This document shows, piece after piece, positions 38,704-49,700 of a stretch of 64,000 bases of DNA (position 1 is the first letter of the stretch; each line of letters opens with the position of its first letter). Made by a program: the position numbers and the translations under genes. The notes below the pieces were generated by a model. It was given only the letters and a program-made list of their open reading frames with translations, made no database searches and had not been told where the DNA came from. Source of the DNA: Methyloferula stellata AR4 (lineage in GTDB: Bacteria > Pseudomonadota > Alphaproteobacteria > Rhizobiales > Beijerinckiaceae). The DNA lies in NCBI RefSeq assembly GCF_000385335.1, contig NZ_ARWA01000001.1, positions 2,744,001 through 2,808,000 on the forward strand. The letters run 5' to 3'.

Positions 38704-40965
38704 TCAGAAGATGCCCTCTGCGCCCGCAATTTCGGAAGCGGCCTTGGGGTGCGAAGCACACCAGTCCTCCCATAGCCTCATCAGAGCTTCGTCGAGGTTA
38801 TTGGCGAAGCGGACTGGATCGTTCAACGGCGAGGCGGCAACCCGGTCCCGCAGACCCGCCCGCAACGCGGCAAGCTCTTCCCGGCGTTTGGTCCAGCCGG
38901 CGGCCAGTTCGATATATTCATCGATCGAATGCGCGCAAAAATTGCTGAGGCCTGCGGCGGTCAGATGCGTGGCGGCGTGACGCCCCGCAAAAGTCTCTCC
39001 GACGAGGGTCACCGTCGGCACGCCCATCCACATGGCTTCAAGAGTCGTGACGCCGCCCGAATAGGGAAAAGGATCCAAGGCGAGATCGACTCGTTCCGAA
39101 TAGGCTTCGAGCAGTTGCGTCTGTTGAGGCTCTCCGACAAGTTCGACGCGATCACGGCCAAGACCGCCACTTTCAAGAATGTCGTAGACGGCCTCTCGCG
39201 TCTTCTCCTCGGCCAGACTGCCATAAACCATGAGAATGCGAGCGGACGGAGCGAGCTCCAGGATCTTAGCCCAAGCGCGCGCTACCTCCGCGTTGAGCTT
39301 GCCAGGACGATTGAAACAGCCAAACGTAAATTCGTCTTTCTTGAGCGCGGGCAACGGCTGGACGGCTGGCGCCTCCGCAGGAGGATTGTAGCAGACATAG
39401 CAGTCCGGCAAGCGGATGACGGATTCGAGATAAAAGGCATCATCCTCTGGCGGGATCTCGACGGCATCGGCGATAATGCCATCCATCGTATCGAGTCCGA
39501 CGGTGCCGACATATCCTGCCCAGGTCAGTTGGATCGGCGCCGCCCGCATCGCAAAAAGCGAGAGGCGATGGCCAGTCGTATGGCCGGAGAGATCGAACAA
39601 TATGTCTATCTCATGCTCGGCTATGAGCGCGGCACAGCCCTCATCATCGAGATCGGACAGAATTTCCCATGACTTTGCGATGGCCTTGTAGCGATCGGTA
39701 AAATGATCGTCGCCAAACCTTCGGTCCGTCTTATAACAATAGATTTCGTAACCGAGCGCCGCCAGGGCTTCGATCGCCCGCAGCACGAGGAAGCTGACCG
39801 CGTGGCCTCTCATATCAGCGGAAACGAGGCCAATCCGCGGCTTGCGTTTCGAGTCGGGATTATTCGCGAATGCGAAGCGGTCCTTGGGCGCTTCCGACCG
39901 CGCAAGCATGCCCCATTTTCTGTGAGCGTCCAGCAATTCCGCTTTGGTGACGCCGGGATTATGTTGCAACCCGAAGAGCGGTGCGCCGACCACGATCGGA
40001 TCGTCAGGGCTGAGATCGATAGCCTTACGATAACTTGTTACAGCCTCCTCAACCCGCCCTTGCCCGAAATAGGCGAAGCCGCGCGCGACATGGGATGGAG
40101 CGTAAAGCGGATCGAGCTCGAGCGCGCGATCTATATAGCCCAGTCCCATTTCATATTGCTTATGCAATACGAGAAAATTTCCGAATGCCATCTGGGCCAG
40201 GGCGATATCCGGAGCGATCTTGGCAGCCATTTCGAAAAGATGGCCGCCTTGGAGCTCACGGGATTTCCTGCAAAAGACGGAGCCAAGCGCGATCATGGCA
40301 TTATAGTCTTTGCTATCGAGAGTCGCCGCCATGGCGAAATCGGCGTGAGCCTTTTCTTCCTCATCGCCCATCGCATAGGCGAGACCGCGTCCGCGATAAG
40401 AGTTGATGTATGAGCGATCGAGGAGGATCGCGCGATCGAAGACAGTGATCGCTTCCTTCCGGTGCTTTTCGGTCAACAGGGCGAGCCCGAGACTATAGAG
40501 AGCAAGCGGCATGTTCGGCCAAAGGCTCAAGCCTCGTTGCAGATAGAGAATGCCCTCGCGCGGTTTTCCCGTTCGCGCCAGGCAAGTGCCTATCTCCGTC
40601 AAGGAGGAGGGATGATTGGGTGTGTTGGCGAGCTCGCGCTCGAAGGATAGGATCGCCTCGTCGAAGCGATCGAGATGCGTCAGCGTAACACCGCGCGAAT
40701 AATGGACGCCCAACTGCTTCGCATCGAAACGCGCCGCGTCCTCGAATTCACGCAAGGCCTGCTTCCACTTGCCGGCATTGAAAAAGGCGATCCCCTTTTC
40801 GAAATGCCTGCGTCCTTGGTGTCTTTGAAGGCCTGGGATCTCTCCCATTGGCATGAGAGAAGGCCGTCCCGCGCCCGCGTGCGGACGAAAAGTATCAAAA
40901 TGTTTCGCCACGTCAGAAGCCCTGTCACAACCGGAGTGTTTGTTAGGTATGAACCGCGTCCACAT
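38704..40965 (-). CDS. OGT-type GT41 glycosyltransferase with N-terminal TPR array (copy 2)
   Basis: 753 residues if started at ATG 40965; no clear ribosome site is seen there and ATGs at 40854 or 40848 are alternatives. TPRs at ~50-330 (KWKQALREFEDAARFDAKQLGVHYSRG and successors). Catalytic GT41 region: GLVSADMRGHAVSF (conserved His), DILFDLSGHTTGHR, QLTWAGYVGT, CFNRPGKLN (conserved Lys), YSGGVTTLEAMWMGVPTVTLVGETFAGRHAATHL. Cytoplasmic. Followed directly by the GspC/N-like gene and then UXS, so glycosylation and secretion genes are linked in one operon. Divergent from two ModA-like genes. Acceptor and donor sugar are not known. Confidence 0.88.
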   Translation of the reverse strand: MWTRFIPNKHSGCDRASDVAKHFDTFRPHAGAGRPSLMPMGEIPGLQRHQGRRHFEKGIAFFNAGKWKQALREFEDAARFDAKQLGVHYSRGVTLTHLDRFDEAILSFERELANTPNHPSSLTEIGTCLARTGKPREGILYLQRGLSLWPNMPLALYSLGLALLTEKHRKEAITVFDRAILLDRSYINSYRGRGLAYAMGDEEEKAHADFAMAATLDSKDYNAMIALGSVFCRKSRELQGGHLFEMAAKIAPDIALAQMAFGNFLVLHKQYEMGLGYIDRALELDPLYAPSHVARGFAYFGQGRVEEAVTSYRKAIDLSPDDPIVVGAPLFGLQHNPGVTKAELLDAHRKWGMLARSEAPKDRFAFANNPDSKRKPRIGLVSADMRGHAVSFLVLRAIEALAALGYEIYCYKTDRRFGDDHFTDRYKAIAKSWEILSDLDDEGCAALIAEHEIDILFDLSGHTTGHRLSLFAMRAAPIQLTWAGYVGTVGLDTMDGIIADAVEIPPEDDAFYLESVIRLPDCYVCYNPPAEAPAVQPLPALKKDEFTFGCFNRPGKLNAEVARAWAKILELAPSARILMVYGSLAEEKTREAVYDILESGGLGRDRVELVGEPQQTQLLEAYSERVDLALDPFPYSGGVTTLEAMWMGVPTVTLVGETFAGRHAATHLTAAGLSNFCAHSIDEYIELAAGWTKRREELAALRAGLRDRVAASPLNDPVRFANNLDEALMRLWEDWCASHPKAASEIAGAEGIF

Positions 40966-41359
40966 CAGTGTAAATTATTTTGTTTACATAACGATTCGAT
41001 TGCATAGGGCAATCTGCTATATTGGGTGCAGTGATACGATAACACTGCGTTAGGCGAATTTTTTACACCCAACACCCAAGAATCCGCAAGACAAAGTTAT
41101 ATAAAAATATTACATAATAGAGCCCGCCAAAATTGGCTGGGCGTCCAAAAACCTTGCATGGTTTTGAGCCCGCCTGCCGGACCTCCGGCAGGCGATAGCG
41201 TAGCGCGTTCTCAGTTCCGGAGTTTCGAGATTCCTCGCCGCGAAGGGAGGTCAAAGCCGAGATTGTTTGTCCAGCTTGTTGATGATGATCCACTCACTCG
41301 CTTGAAGCGGACGAGCTTTAGGGAGTCGCGTTTCGAGCTTTTTTGCAAAGGACAAAATC
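40966..41359. promoter_or_regulatory. Divergent regulatory region between GT41 copy 2 and ModA-like genes
   Basis: 394 bases without a gene. Contains TGTAAA-N8-TTTACA (40969-40988), GCAGTG-N9-CACTGC (41028-41048) nested in TTGGGTG/CACCCAA arms (41022-41072), an AT-rich stretch (41094-41120) and a 10-bp stem hairpin with CGCCTGCCGG arms (41171-41194). The first two look like operators; the last has no T-run and could be an mRNA leader structure or an interspersed repeat. Confidence 0.45.
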
Positions 41360-42298
41360 GTGTTGCATAAAGACATTAGAAAACTTTTGCTCGGTGGAAC
41401 CGCGGCATTGTCGCTGGCGGGTTTCGCACTGCCTGTCCTGGCTGATGATGGGGCGATCCGGATTGCCGTCGCCGTGCCATTCGCCGACACCTTAAACGAC
41501 ATTATCGGCTCTTGGCATGACTGGGTGTCCACCCATGATGGTCTGAATTATACGGCCACAGCCTATACGAATGCGAACAGCGTCCTGTTCAATCAAATCA
41601 TAAGCAGTTCGACGAGCTTCTACGATTTGTTTTTTGCGGTCGATACGGCCACGCCCAACAACCTGTTTTACAACTACACGACCTATGTAAGCACGCCGCC
41701 GTTCAATTATGCAATCGATGGCCTCGCGCTCTCGTCGCGCTCGATCAATGTTTCAGCGAGCGGTCTTCCCTATCCGCTGACGGGCCATCTCTTCATCGAA
41801 AATCCCGCGGTGAATCCCTATGGGCTCGCGGCCTATACACTGCTCAACGACACGCCCTGGTCGGCCGGGTTCACTACGGTCGCGGGTCCCTTCGCTCCCA
41901 ACGGAGCCAATGCCACGCAAAACGACGTCTATACATTTTTGACTCTCAGCCAGGAATTTACCCTGCAGCCCAAGTCGCGCATATGCCGTGCGTCATCGAC
42001 GGCGCCTTATACGGCGGCATGGGAGACAACTCTGATTCCCCGCTATGTTTATGAATATTACGCGGAAGGCGGCGGCTCATCCGACCCGAACGTCCCGGCT
42101 ACCGTCCCGACCAGCGATGCGAACGGCAGTCATCCGTTCCCCAACATCGTGCAAGCGGCGATTCAAATAAATGGCACGGGCTCCAGTGCCGCGCTTCAGA
42201 GTTTTCTCAACTATCTGAAGGGCCGGACCACTTATCCAAACAAGCCGGCGCGGGACATCATCAAAAGCTATTGTTACCGCTGGGCGATCGGCCAGTGA
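41360..42298 (+). CDS. ModA-like secreted solute-binding protein (tandem copy A)
   Basis: 312 residues from GTG 41360 with AAGGA 7 bases upstream. Signal peptide (MLHKDIRKLLLGGTAALSLAGFALPVLA|DD). The mature part starts IRIAVAVPFADTLNDII, then FNQIISSSTSFYDLFFAVDTATPNNLF, like the AVAANF...FGASGTL...ADVFLSAD layout of molybdate-binding ModA, but ligand residues cannot be assigned. No modB or modC is nearby. Ends IIKSYCYRWAIGQ, as does copy B. It lies between GT41 copy 2 and an adhesin. Stand-alone secreted binding protein of unknown ligand; possible T2SS substrate. Confidence 0.8.
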   Translation: MLHKDIRKLLLGGTAALSLAGFALPVLADDGAIRIAVAVPFADTLNDIIGSWHDWVSTHDGLNYTATAYTNANSVLFNQIISSSTSFYDLFFAVDTATPNNLFYNYTTYVSTPPFNYAIDGLALSSRSINVSASGLPYPLTGHLFIENPAVNPYGLAAYTLLNDTPWSAGFTTVAGPFAPNGANATQNDVYTFLTLSQEFTLQPKSRICRASSTAPYTAAWETTLIPRYVYEYYAEGGGSSDPNVPATVPTSDANGSHPFPNIVQAAIQINGTGSSAALQSFLNYLKGRTTYPNKPARDIIKSYCYRWAIGQ

Positions 42299-42408
42299 TT
42301 TAAAGGCAGCCGGTCGCAATGAACCGGCATCCTTCAATCATGTCATCTCATCCTATGAGGCAGGCGCATTCGATATGTCAGGCCTCGAACCTTATTAAGG
42401 GAAGAATC

Positions 42409-43380
42409 ATGTTGAGAAATAAAGGGCAACTTTTGCTGGGCGCCGCCATGGCCGCGCTCCTGATCGGCTCCGCGCCGAAAGCCGAAGCGACCACCGGTTC
42501 AATCAGGATCGCCGTCGCAGCGAATTTCAACGATGCGCTCAATGACCTTATAACCGCGTGGAGCGTCTTTGAGGCAGGTAACGGAAACACTTATACCGCA
42601 ACGGCCTATGCGGGCGCGACCGGCACCCTGGTCAAGCAGATCACGAGCTCGTCGGTCAGCTTCTACGATCTGTTCTTTGCGGCGGATACGACAACACCAA
42701 ACGCCTTATTCAACAGCTCGACGACTTTTATCAGCGGGCCTCCCTTCACTTATGCACAAGGCGGACTGGTGCTCTGGTCGGGGCCTCACAATTCGGTCGA
42801 TATCACCGCATCGGGCCTGCCTTATCCTTTGACAACCAATCTAGTCATCGCCGATCCTAGCAGCGCGCCTTACGGTTTGGCGGCAGCGACGGTGTTGAAC
42901 GACGCGCCTTGGAGCCTGGGCCTGCCGACCAGCACGTCAGCCGGCTATCCCGTTGGCTTTGTTAATCTCGGCGGCAATATCGGTTCCGTCTATTCGACTT
43001 TGCTGACGACGAACACCTATGCCTATGGCTTCGTCGCTAAATCGCAGGTCTGCCGTGCCGCCACGACCGCGCCCTATACGGCGGCATGGAACGTCTATTC
43101 CACGCCTCCGAACTCGGGCACTGTTTATGCCTATGAATATTATCCGGAGGGGGGCGGATCATCGGCCCCGAACCTGCCAAGTCCCGTGCCGACGAGCGAT
43201 GCGCATGGCCACCATACTTTCCAAGCCATCTTGCAATCCGCGATCCAAGTGAAGGGTACCGGCTCCAGCGCCGCCTTGCAGAGTTTTCTAGCCTATCTCG
43301 ACGGCGACAGTACGTTCCCGGATCAACCTGCGACGGATATCATTAAAAGCTATTGCTACCGATGGGCGCTCGGACAATAG
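42409..43380 (+). CDS. ModA-like secreted solute-binding protein (tandem copy B)
   Basis: 323 residues from ATG 42409, preceded by AAGGGAAG; the frame is open from 42319 but the signal peptide starts here (MLRNKGQLLLGAAMAALLIGSAPKAEA|TT). Clear tandem paralogue of copy A: SIRIAVAANFNDALNDLI, GATGTLVKQITSSSVSFYDLFFAADTTTPNALF, SGLPYPLTTNLVIADPSSAPYGLAAATVLNDAPWS, and C-terminal DIIKSYCYRWALGQ. It is closer to the ModA consensus (AVAANF, GATGTL) than copy A. Spacing to copy A is 110 bases; a terminator follows. Confidence 0.82.
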   Translation: MLRNKGQLLLGAAMAALLIGSAPKAEATTGSIRIAVAANFNDALNDLITAWSVFEAGNGNTYTATAYAGATGTLVKQITSSSVSFYDLFFAADTTTPNALFNSSTTFISGPPFTYAQGGLVLWSGPHNSVDITASGLPYPLTTNLVIADPSSAPYGLAAATVLNDAPWSLGLPTSTSAGYPVGFVNLGGNIGSVYSTLLTTNTYAYGFVAKSQVCRAATTAPYTAAWNVYSTPPNSGTVYAYEYYPEGGGSSAPNLPSPVPTSDAHGHHTFQAILQSAIQVKGTGSSAALQSFLAYLDGDSTFPDQPATDIIKSYCYRWALGQ

Positions 43381-43472
43381 CAGGTTGAGTTCGCCCAAAG
43401 CGAATAGATGCTTGAACTTTAAGAACGTCGTTGCGTGAACCTGCGCGCGGATTTGCGCCTAATGTTTGTGAG

Positions 43473-43508
43473 ATGGCCTCGCCTCGAAGGCGAGGCCATT
43501 TCTGTTTT
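43473..43508 (+). terminator. Rho-independent terminator after the ModA-like pair
   Basis: A perfect 12-bp stem (ATGGCCTCGCCT against AGGCGAGGCCAT, 43473-43499) with a 3-base loop, followed by TTCTGTTTT. It lies about 90 bases after the second ModA-like gene and separates it from the adhesin gene. The rest of the 341-base gap (43381-43721) holds an AT-rich stretch before the adhesin, probably its promoter. Confidence 0.8.
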
Positions 43509-43721
43509 GCGATTGGCTTTCGCCGTCGCGGCGCCGTTGGAGACGGCGGGGCCTTCCATGCGGCAGTTACAGGCGGGTGTGGCCGATATGCCATATGGAC
43601 CATTCATGAGGGCTCTCGTCCATTTTGTCGCATCGACTCGACCTGAGCCCTGCTAACAAATAGTTAATGTAAGTGTAATATATTGCGCTACGCTAGCGCC
43701 GTATTTCAAGGCATAGCCACC

Positions 43722-46700
43722 ATGTTATCATTGGATTTATGTCGCCTGGAGCGTGGCGCCAATACATCGCTCGCCGCCGATCGCTCTTCGTCGGGCGCGC
43801 CTTTTTCGTCATGTAGTTCGGATAGCTTGCGATCCTTTCGCGGCTCTTTCACCTGCATGACCGCGATCGCCGCGCTGCTTGCCTTGCAGGATGCGGCGCT
43901 CGCAGGCCCGACTGGCGGCACCGTGGTCGGCGGCCAAGCGACGATCTTCCAATCGGGCCCGACCACCAACATTAATCAGTCGACCAACAATGCCATCATC
44001 AATTGGCAGACATTCAATATCGGCCGCCAAGAGACGGTCAATTTCTTCCAGCCGAATAGCATGTCGACGACGCTCAACCGCGTCACCGGCAATGAGCAGA
44101 GCGTGATCGCCGGCGCGCTCAACGCCAATGGCAAGGTGTTCATCGTCAATTCGGCTGGCATCCTGTTCACCAAGGGTGCGACAGTCAATGTCGGCGGCTT
44201 GGTGGCATCGACGCTCGATATTTCCAACCAGGATTTCATGGCCGGGAATTATAGGTTCGAAGGCAATACGACAGGATCCTCCGCCACCCCGACAGGGTCC
44301 GTCATCAACAAGGGCAAGATCCACGTCGATCCTAACGGCTATGTCGCGTTGCTCGGCAAGACGGTCTCAAACTCCGGCACGATCACGGCGAAGCTCGGCT
44401 CGGTGGTGATGGCGTCGGGCACCAAGCTCACCTTGAACTTCGAAGGCAATTCGCTGTTCGACGTCACGATCAGCCAAGGCGCCTTGAACGCGCTTGTCGC
44501 CAACAAAGGCGCGATCATTGCCGACGGCGGCACCGTGATCCTGACGGCGAAGGCCGCCGACGCGATCTTATCGGCGCAGGTGAATAACACGGGCGTCATC
44601 CAGGCCCGCACGATGGATGCGCTGAAGGGCGGCGGCACAAGCACGGGCGTGCGCGTCGGCACAATCAAGCTTCTGGCCGACGGTGGCACGGTGAATGTGT
44701 CGGGCAAGCTCGATGCCTCCGCGCCGAAAGGCCGCAATGGCGGGACGATCACACTCGCGGCCAGTGGCGGCACGGCCATTGTCTCGGGCAAGCTCAATGT
44801 TTCGGCGCCGAAGGGAACCGGCGGCACGATCGTCACGACCGGCACCAATGTAAATCTGACGCAGACTGCCCGCCTCGACGCGAGCGGCCTGACAGGCGGC
44901 ACGATCCTCATCGGCGGCGACCGTCACGGCGGCAGCGATTCCGCCGAGGATTTCGTCAGCACGCCTGTTATGGATGCGACCATCACGACGATCGCCGCCG
45001 GCGCGACTCTTACCGCCAATGGCAGCGCGGGCGATGGCGGCAATATCGTCGTCTGGTCGAACGGACAGACGAATTATGCCGGCGCGATCGAGGCGACCGG
45101 CGCGGGCACGGGCAATGGCGGCTTCGCCGAAGTCTCGAGCCACGACCAGTTGAACTTCACCGGCACCGCCGATCTCAAGAGCGTCAACGGCAAGTCCGGC
45201 ACCTTGCTGCTCGATCCCTACGATCTGACGATCAGCAATAATTCCAACAGCAATAGCTCGAACGCCTCTGGGACCTTTACCGGCTCGGGCGATTCCTCGG
45301 TCATCAACGCTACCACGCTTCTGAATGCGCTCGCCAACGCCAACGTGACGATCAGCACAGGCGGTACAGGCAGCGCCGGCACGGATGCCGGCAATATCAA
45401 CGTCAATGCGGCACTCGACTGGTCCTCGACTTCGGCAACACCGTCGGCCAATTCCCTGACCTTGGCAGCGGCGAACAACATCAATGTCAATGCGCCCATG
45501 ACCTGGTCGGCCGGCACGCTCACGCTCAATGCCGGCGCGAATATCTACGTCAACAATGCGATAACCGCGACCGGCACTGCGGCTTTCGCCGCCAATTACG
45601 GCAATAAGCTCAATTCGGACGGCAGCGTCTCGACGACGGTCAATGATATCGGCAACGGCACCGTCACGCTCGCTGGCTCCGGCACCGTGGGACTTAACGC
45701 CGACGGCACGCCCATGGGGCTCTATACGCTCCTCGGAGCGACGGCAACGCCGTCCTATGCCGGGACTATAAACTTCTCCAGCTCCAACACTGCCGTGACG
45801 TTGAACGGTACGAGCTATGAGGTCGTTACGGCCAGCAATCTTGGTGATCTCGGAGCGAGCCTTACAGGCAATTATGTGCTCGGAGCCAACATCACCGTCG
45901 CGAGTATGTCAAACAATAACATAGGCACGACGGCGACGCCCTTCACAGGAAGCGTCAACGGCTTCGGCCATAAGCTCACCATCAGCGGGACTCTGGCCAA
46001 CTCGGGCGTGTTCGGCACGATCGGCGCCGGCGGAGAAGTGAGCAATCTCGGGGTCAATGCAAACGCGGTGTCAGGAACCACAGGGCAGGCCGCCTTGGGT
46101 ATGCTGGCCAACATCAATCAGGGATATATCGTCGATAGCTATGTCTATACGAATGGTGTGAGCGGGAGCTACGTCAACAATGGTAACGTATCCGTCGTCA
46201 GCGTCGGAGGCCTTGTTGGCATAAACGATACCCAAGGCGTCATCGCTCAAAGCGAATCCTACGTCTATCTCGAGGATAGGACCGGGACCGCGGGAGGCTT
46301 CGTTGGCACCAATAACGGTAAAATCTATGACAGCTCGGCCTGGGGTGACAGTACAAATAGGACTCAGGGCACCGTCTTTAGTACCGGCGTAATACCCTCG
46401 ACGGCCGGCGTGGGCGGGTTCGTCGGCGTGAATTCCGGGACGATTGAGCGCTCTTATTCAGGAAATATCGTTAGATTTACGTCCGACAGCACGGTGTCAA
46501 ATGAAGGCGTTTTTGTCGGCTGGAACACGAGCACCGGCACGATCGATCAATCCTATTCTTATACAAAATATACGGGCACTTCGACGTACGACACCGGAAA
46601 CTATTTGGGCGGTTTTGTCGGCCTTAATGACGGCTGGATCGAAAATGCCTACGCGACCAGCCTCAACAACAGCAGCAGCACGAGCCCGAATTGGATGGGC

Positions 46701-49700
46701 GGCTTTGCCTATAATAATACAGGCAAGATCGAAAATGCTTATGCCGCGTCTAGTTACAATAAAGGGGGGACGTCAGCAGACGGCTTCGTCTACCACAACA
46801 CAGGCACGCTCACGAACGATTATTATTCTGTTGTTGTTGGATCCGGCACTGTCAATAACAATTCTGGGGTGAAGGCTCTGAGCACCGGTGGAACCGTGGC
46901 TAGCTATGGTTTCGACTCGCAATTTTGGGCAATGTCCTACTCCGGCTATCCCATTCTCAAGAATATCATGGTCTATGTCGGGACCAGCGGCACCGCACCT
47001 TCCTATGGCGCCGACTCGACAAGCGCGCTCGGGCTGCAAGCCATTGGCCTGCAAGGCGGCGGCATGACAGCAGCCAACGCCGACAGTATCACCGCGATTA
47101 CGGGCAATCCGTTTAACATCTCGGTCGCGGGTGGACTCATTGATGCTGGTTCATGGGCGGCCGCGAGCGTGCTCTCGTCGTCGAGCTATACGGACGTCAA
47201 AGGAACGGTCACCATTCTGCCGCAGCAACTGACCGCAACGGTCACCAAGACCTATGACGGAACGGCGAATGCGTCCGGGGCAACAATCGCGCTTTCTGGC
47301 CTCGTCGGCGACCAGACGCTCAGTGTCGGCGGATTGTCGGGGACCTTCTCGTCCAAGGATGCAGGATCAGGTTTGACCGTCAGCGGCTTGGCTTATACGT
47401 TGACCGATGGCACGAATGGCGGGAAGGCCGGCAATTACACGATTTCGACAACGGCGACAGGTACGATCACGCCGCTGTCGATCACGCTCGGCGGCGCGAC
47501 GGTCAGCGACAAGACCTATGACGGCTCGACAACTGCCAATGCTTCGAACCTGACTCTGTCCGGTGTCATCGCCGGCGACAGCGTGTCGATTGCTTCGGGC
47601 TACGCGGCGAATTTCGCCGATGCCAACGAGGGCCAGGGCAAGACGGTCACTATCTCGAATCTCACGACGTCCGGCGCGAATGCCAATGACTATGTGATCG
47701 CGAACTTCCAGACCACCGGAAACATCACCCCCCTCCCGGTGCAGCTCTACGGCAGCAAGCAAGCCGACGGCACAGCCACGATTTCAGGCACGGCCCTCGT
47801 GGCAGTGAACGCGGTCGTGGGCGATACGGTGACCTTCAGCGGCCAGGCGACGCTCGCTTCGTCGGCCTCCGGTGTGCAGCCGATTACCAGCGTCTCCGGC
47901 CTGACGGTCAACAATTCCAATTATACGCTCGTCGGCTATTCCAATCTCAGCGCGGTGGTGATCGGCTCGCAGAGTCTCGTAAAGGACCACGACGTCCTTG
48001 GGACGTCCACTGTCGTTAATTCGGGCACGACCTGGACTGTCACGACGACGACGCCAACAGCCATCATCGACTGGTACCGCTTCTCGGTGGTCCCGGGCGA
48101 CACGGTGAACTTCGTGGAGCCGGGGCCCACCTCAGTCGTCCTCAACCGCGTCACCGGCAATGAGCAAAGCCTTATCCAAGGCACGCTCACTTCCAATGGC
48201 GAGGTTTTCATTGTCAATTCAGCCGGTATCCTCATTACGTCGGAGGCCGTGGTCAACGTCGGCGGCCTCGTCGCGACGACGCTTGCCATCAGCGACAGCA
48301 ATTTCGAAAACGGCATTTATGCATTCGCCGCAGCGGGCGGTACCGGTTCGGTCAAAAACGATGGCACCATCGAAATCAAAGATAATGGTGGTTTCGCCGT
48401 TCTCGCGAGTCAGAACGGCGTGAGCCAAACGGGGGAAGCCGCTATCAAGGCAGACCCCGATACGAGCGGAGCCCAGGTCGGCACTGCGATTTTGGCCTCC
48501 ACCAACCAATTGAACCTGACACTCGACGGGACCACCAGTAACGTCAGCGGCTACACGACTGGCACACTTTCCGGCACGACCAAGGTGGATGGTGCTATCA
48601 ATCTCGGCACGGGCGGAACGCTCGGAACCGCGGGCAATATCGTCTCCGTTTCGGATACTTTCGCATTTTCCGCCGGCCCAACGAGCACCTGGTCGCTCGT
48701 GGCGTCGGCGGTCACTGTCGGCGCGGGCGGCACATTGAGCGGTAGCGTTGCGAGCAATGCATTGAATATGGTCAGTCTGTCGCTGAACGCGACGAGCGGC
48801 AATGTCACCGTCAACGATCCGATCACCTGGTCCACCGACTCGAAGCTCACTCTCGCGGCCTCCGGCGACATCAACATCAACGCGCCGATCACCGCCACCG
48901 GCACCAATGCCGGGCTCGCGATGGTCTATGGCGGCGACTACAACATTCTGACGCCCGCGACTTATGCCGGCGCCGTGATCGATCCCACGACAGGCTATCC
49001 GGTCGCCAATCAGGCGCCCGCGGGCACGCAATATGCCAGTATCACTTTGTCCGGCGCCAATGCCAGCCTCGCGATTAACAATCATGCCTACACGCTGATC
49101 CACAATGCGGCCGATCTGGCGAATATCAACAGCGCCACGCCGGACGCCAACGGCTACAGCAACGGTGCTGGCTATTACGCGCTGGCACAGTCGATCGATC
49201 TGACCGGTGCCTCCTATGTTAACGCGCCGGTTGCCACCCTCTCCGGCACGTTCGACGGCCTCGGGAACACGATCAGCAATTTGACGATTCAGTCGACCGC
49301 AACGGTAAATAGTGCCGCCGTGGGGAACCTCGGGCTGATCGGCGTATCCACGCAGGGCAGCGTGATCCGCGATATCGGTGTGCTCAATGTCAATATTAGC
49401 TCCTCGGCAATCGTAAATTTCGGCAACGGGCCCGTGACCGTGATGGGTAATAATCTCGGGGCTCTCGTCGGGTCGAACCTCGCCAATGTCAGCAACGCTT
49501 GGAGTTCGGGCACGATTTCAGGAAACAGTTCCGGTGGATTGATCGGCCAAAATGCTGTCTATCCGTACAGCTACAATCCCAACCCACCTTACAACACGAT
49601 CTCGAACGTCTACTCGGACGCGACGGTGACAGGCAATGCCGTTGGCGGCCTGATCGGATCCGGCGGCACTTTCAACCTCTCCAACGCGCATGCCACGGGG

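Noticed and set aside
48219-49103. 294-codon minus-strand frame inside the second adhesin
   Set aside because: Shadow frame opposite TPS-like and beta-helix coding sequence; no homology recognised.
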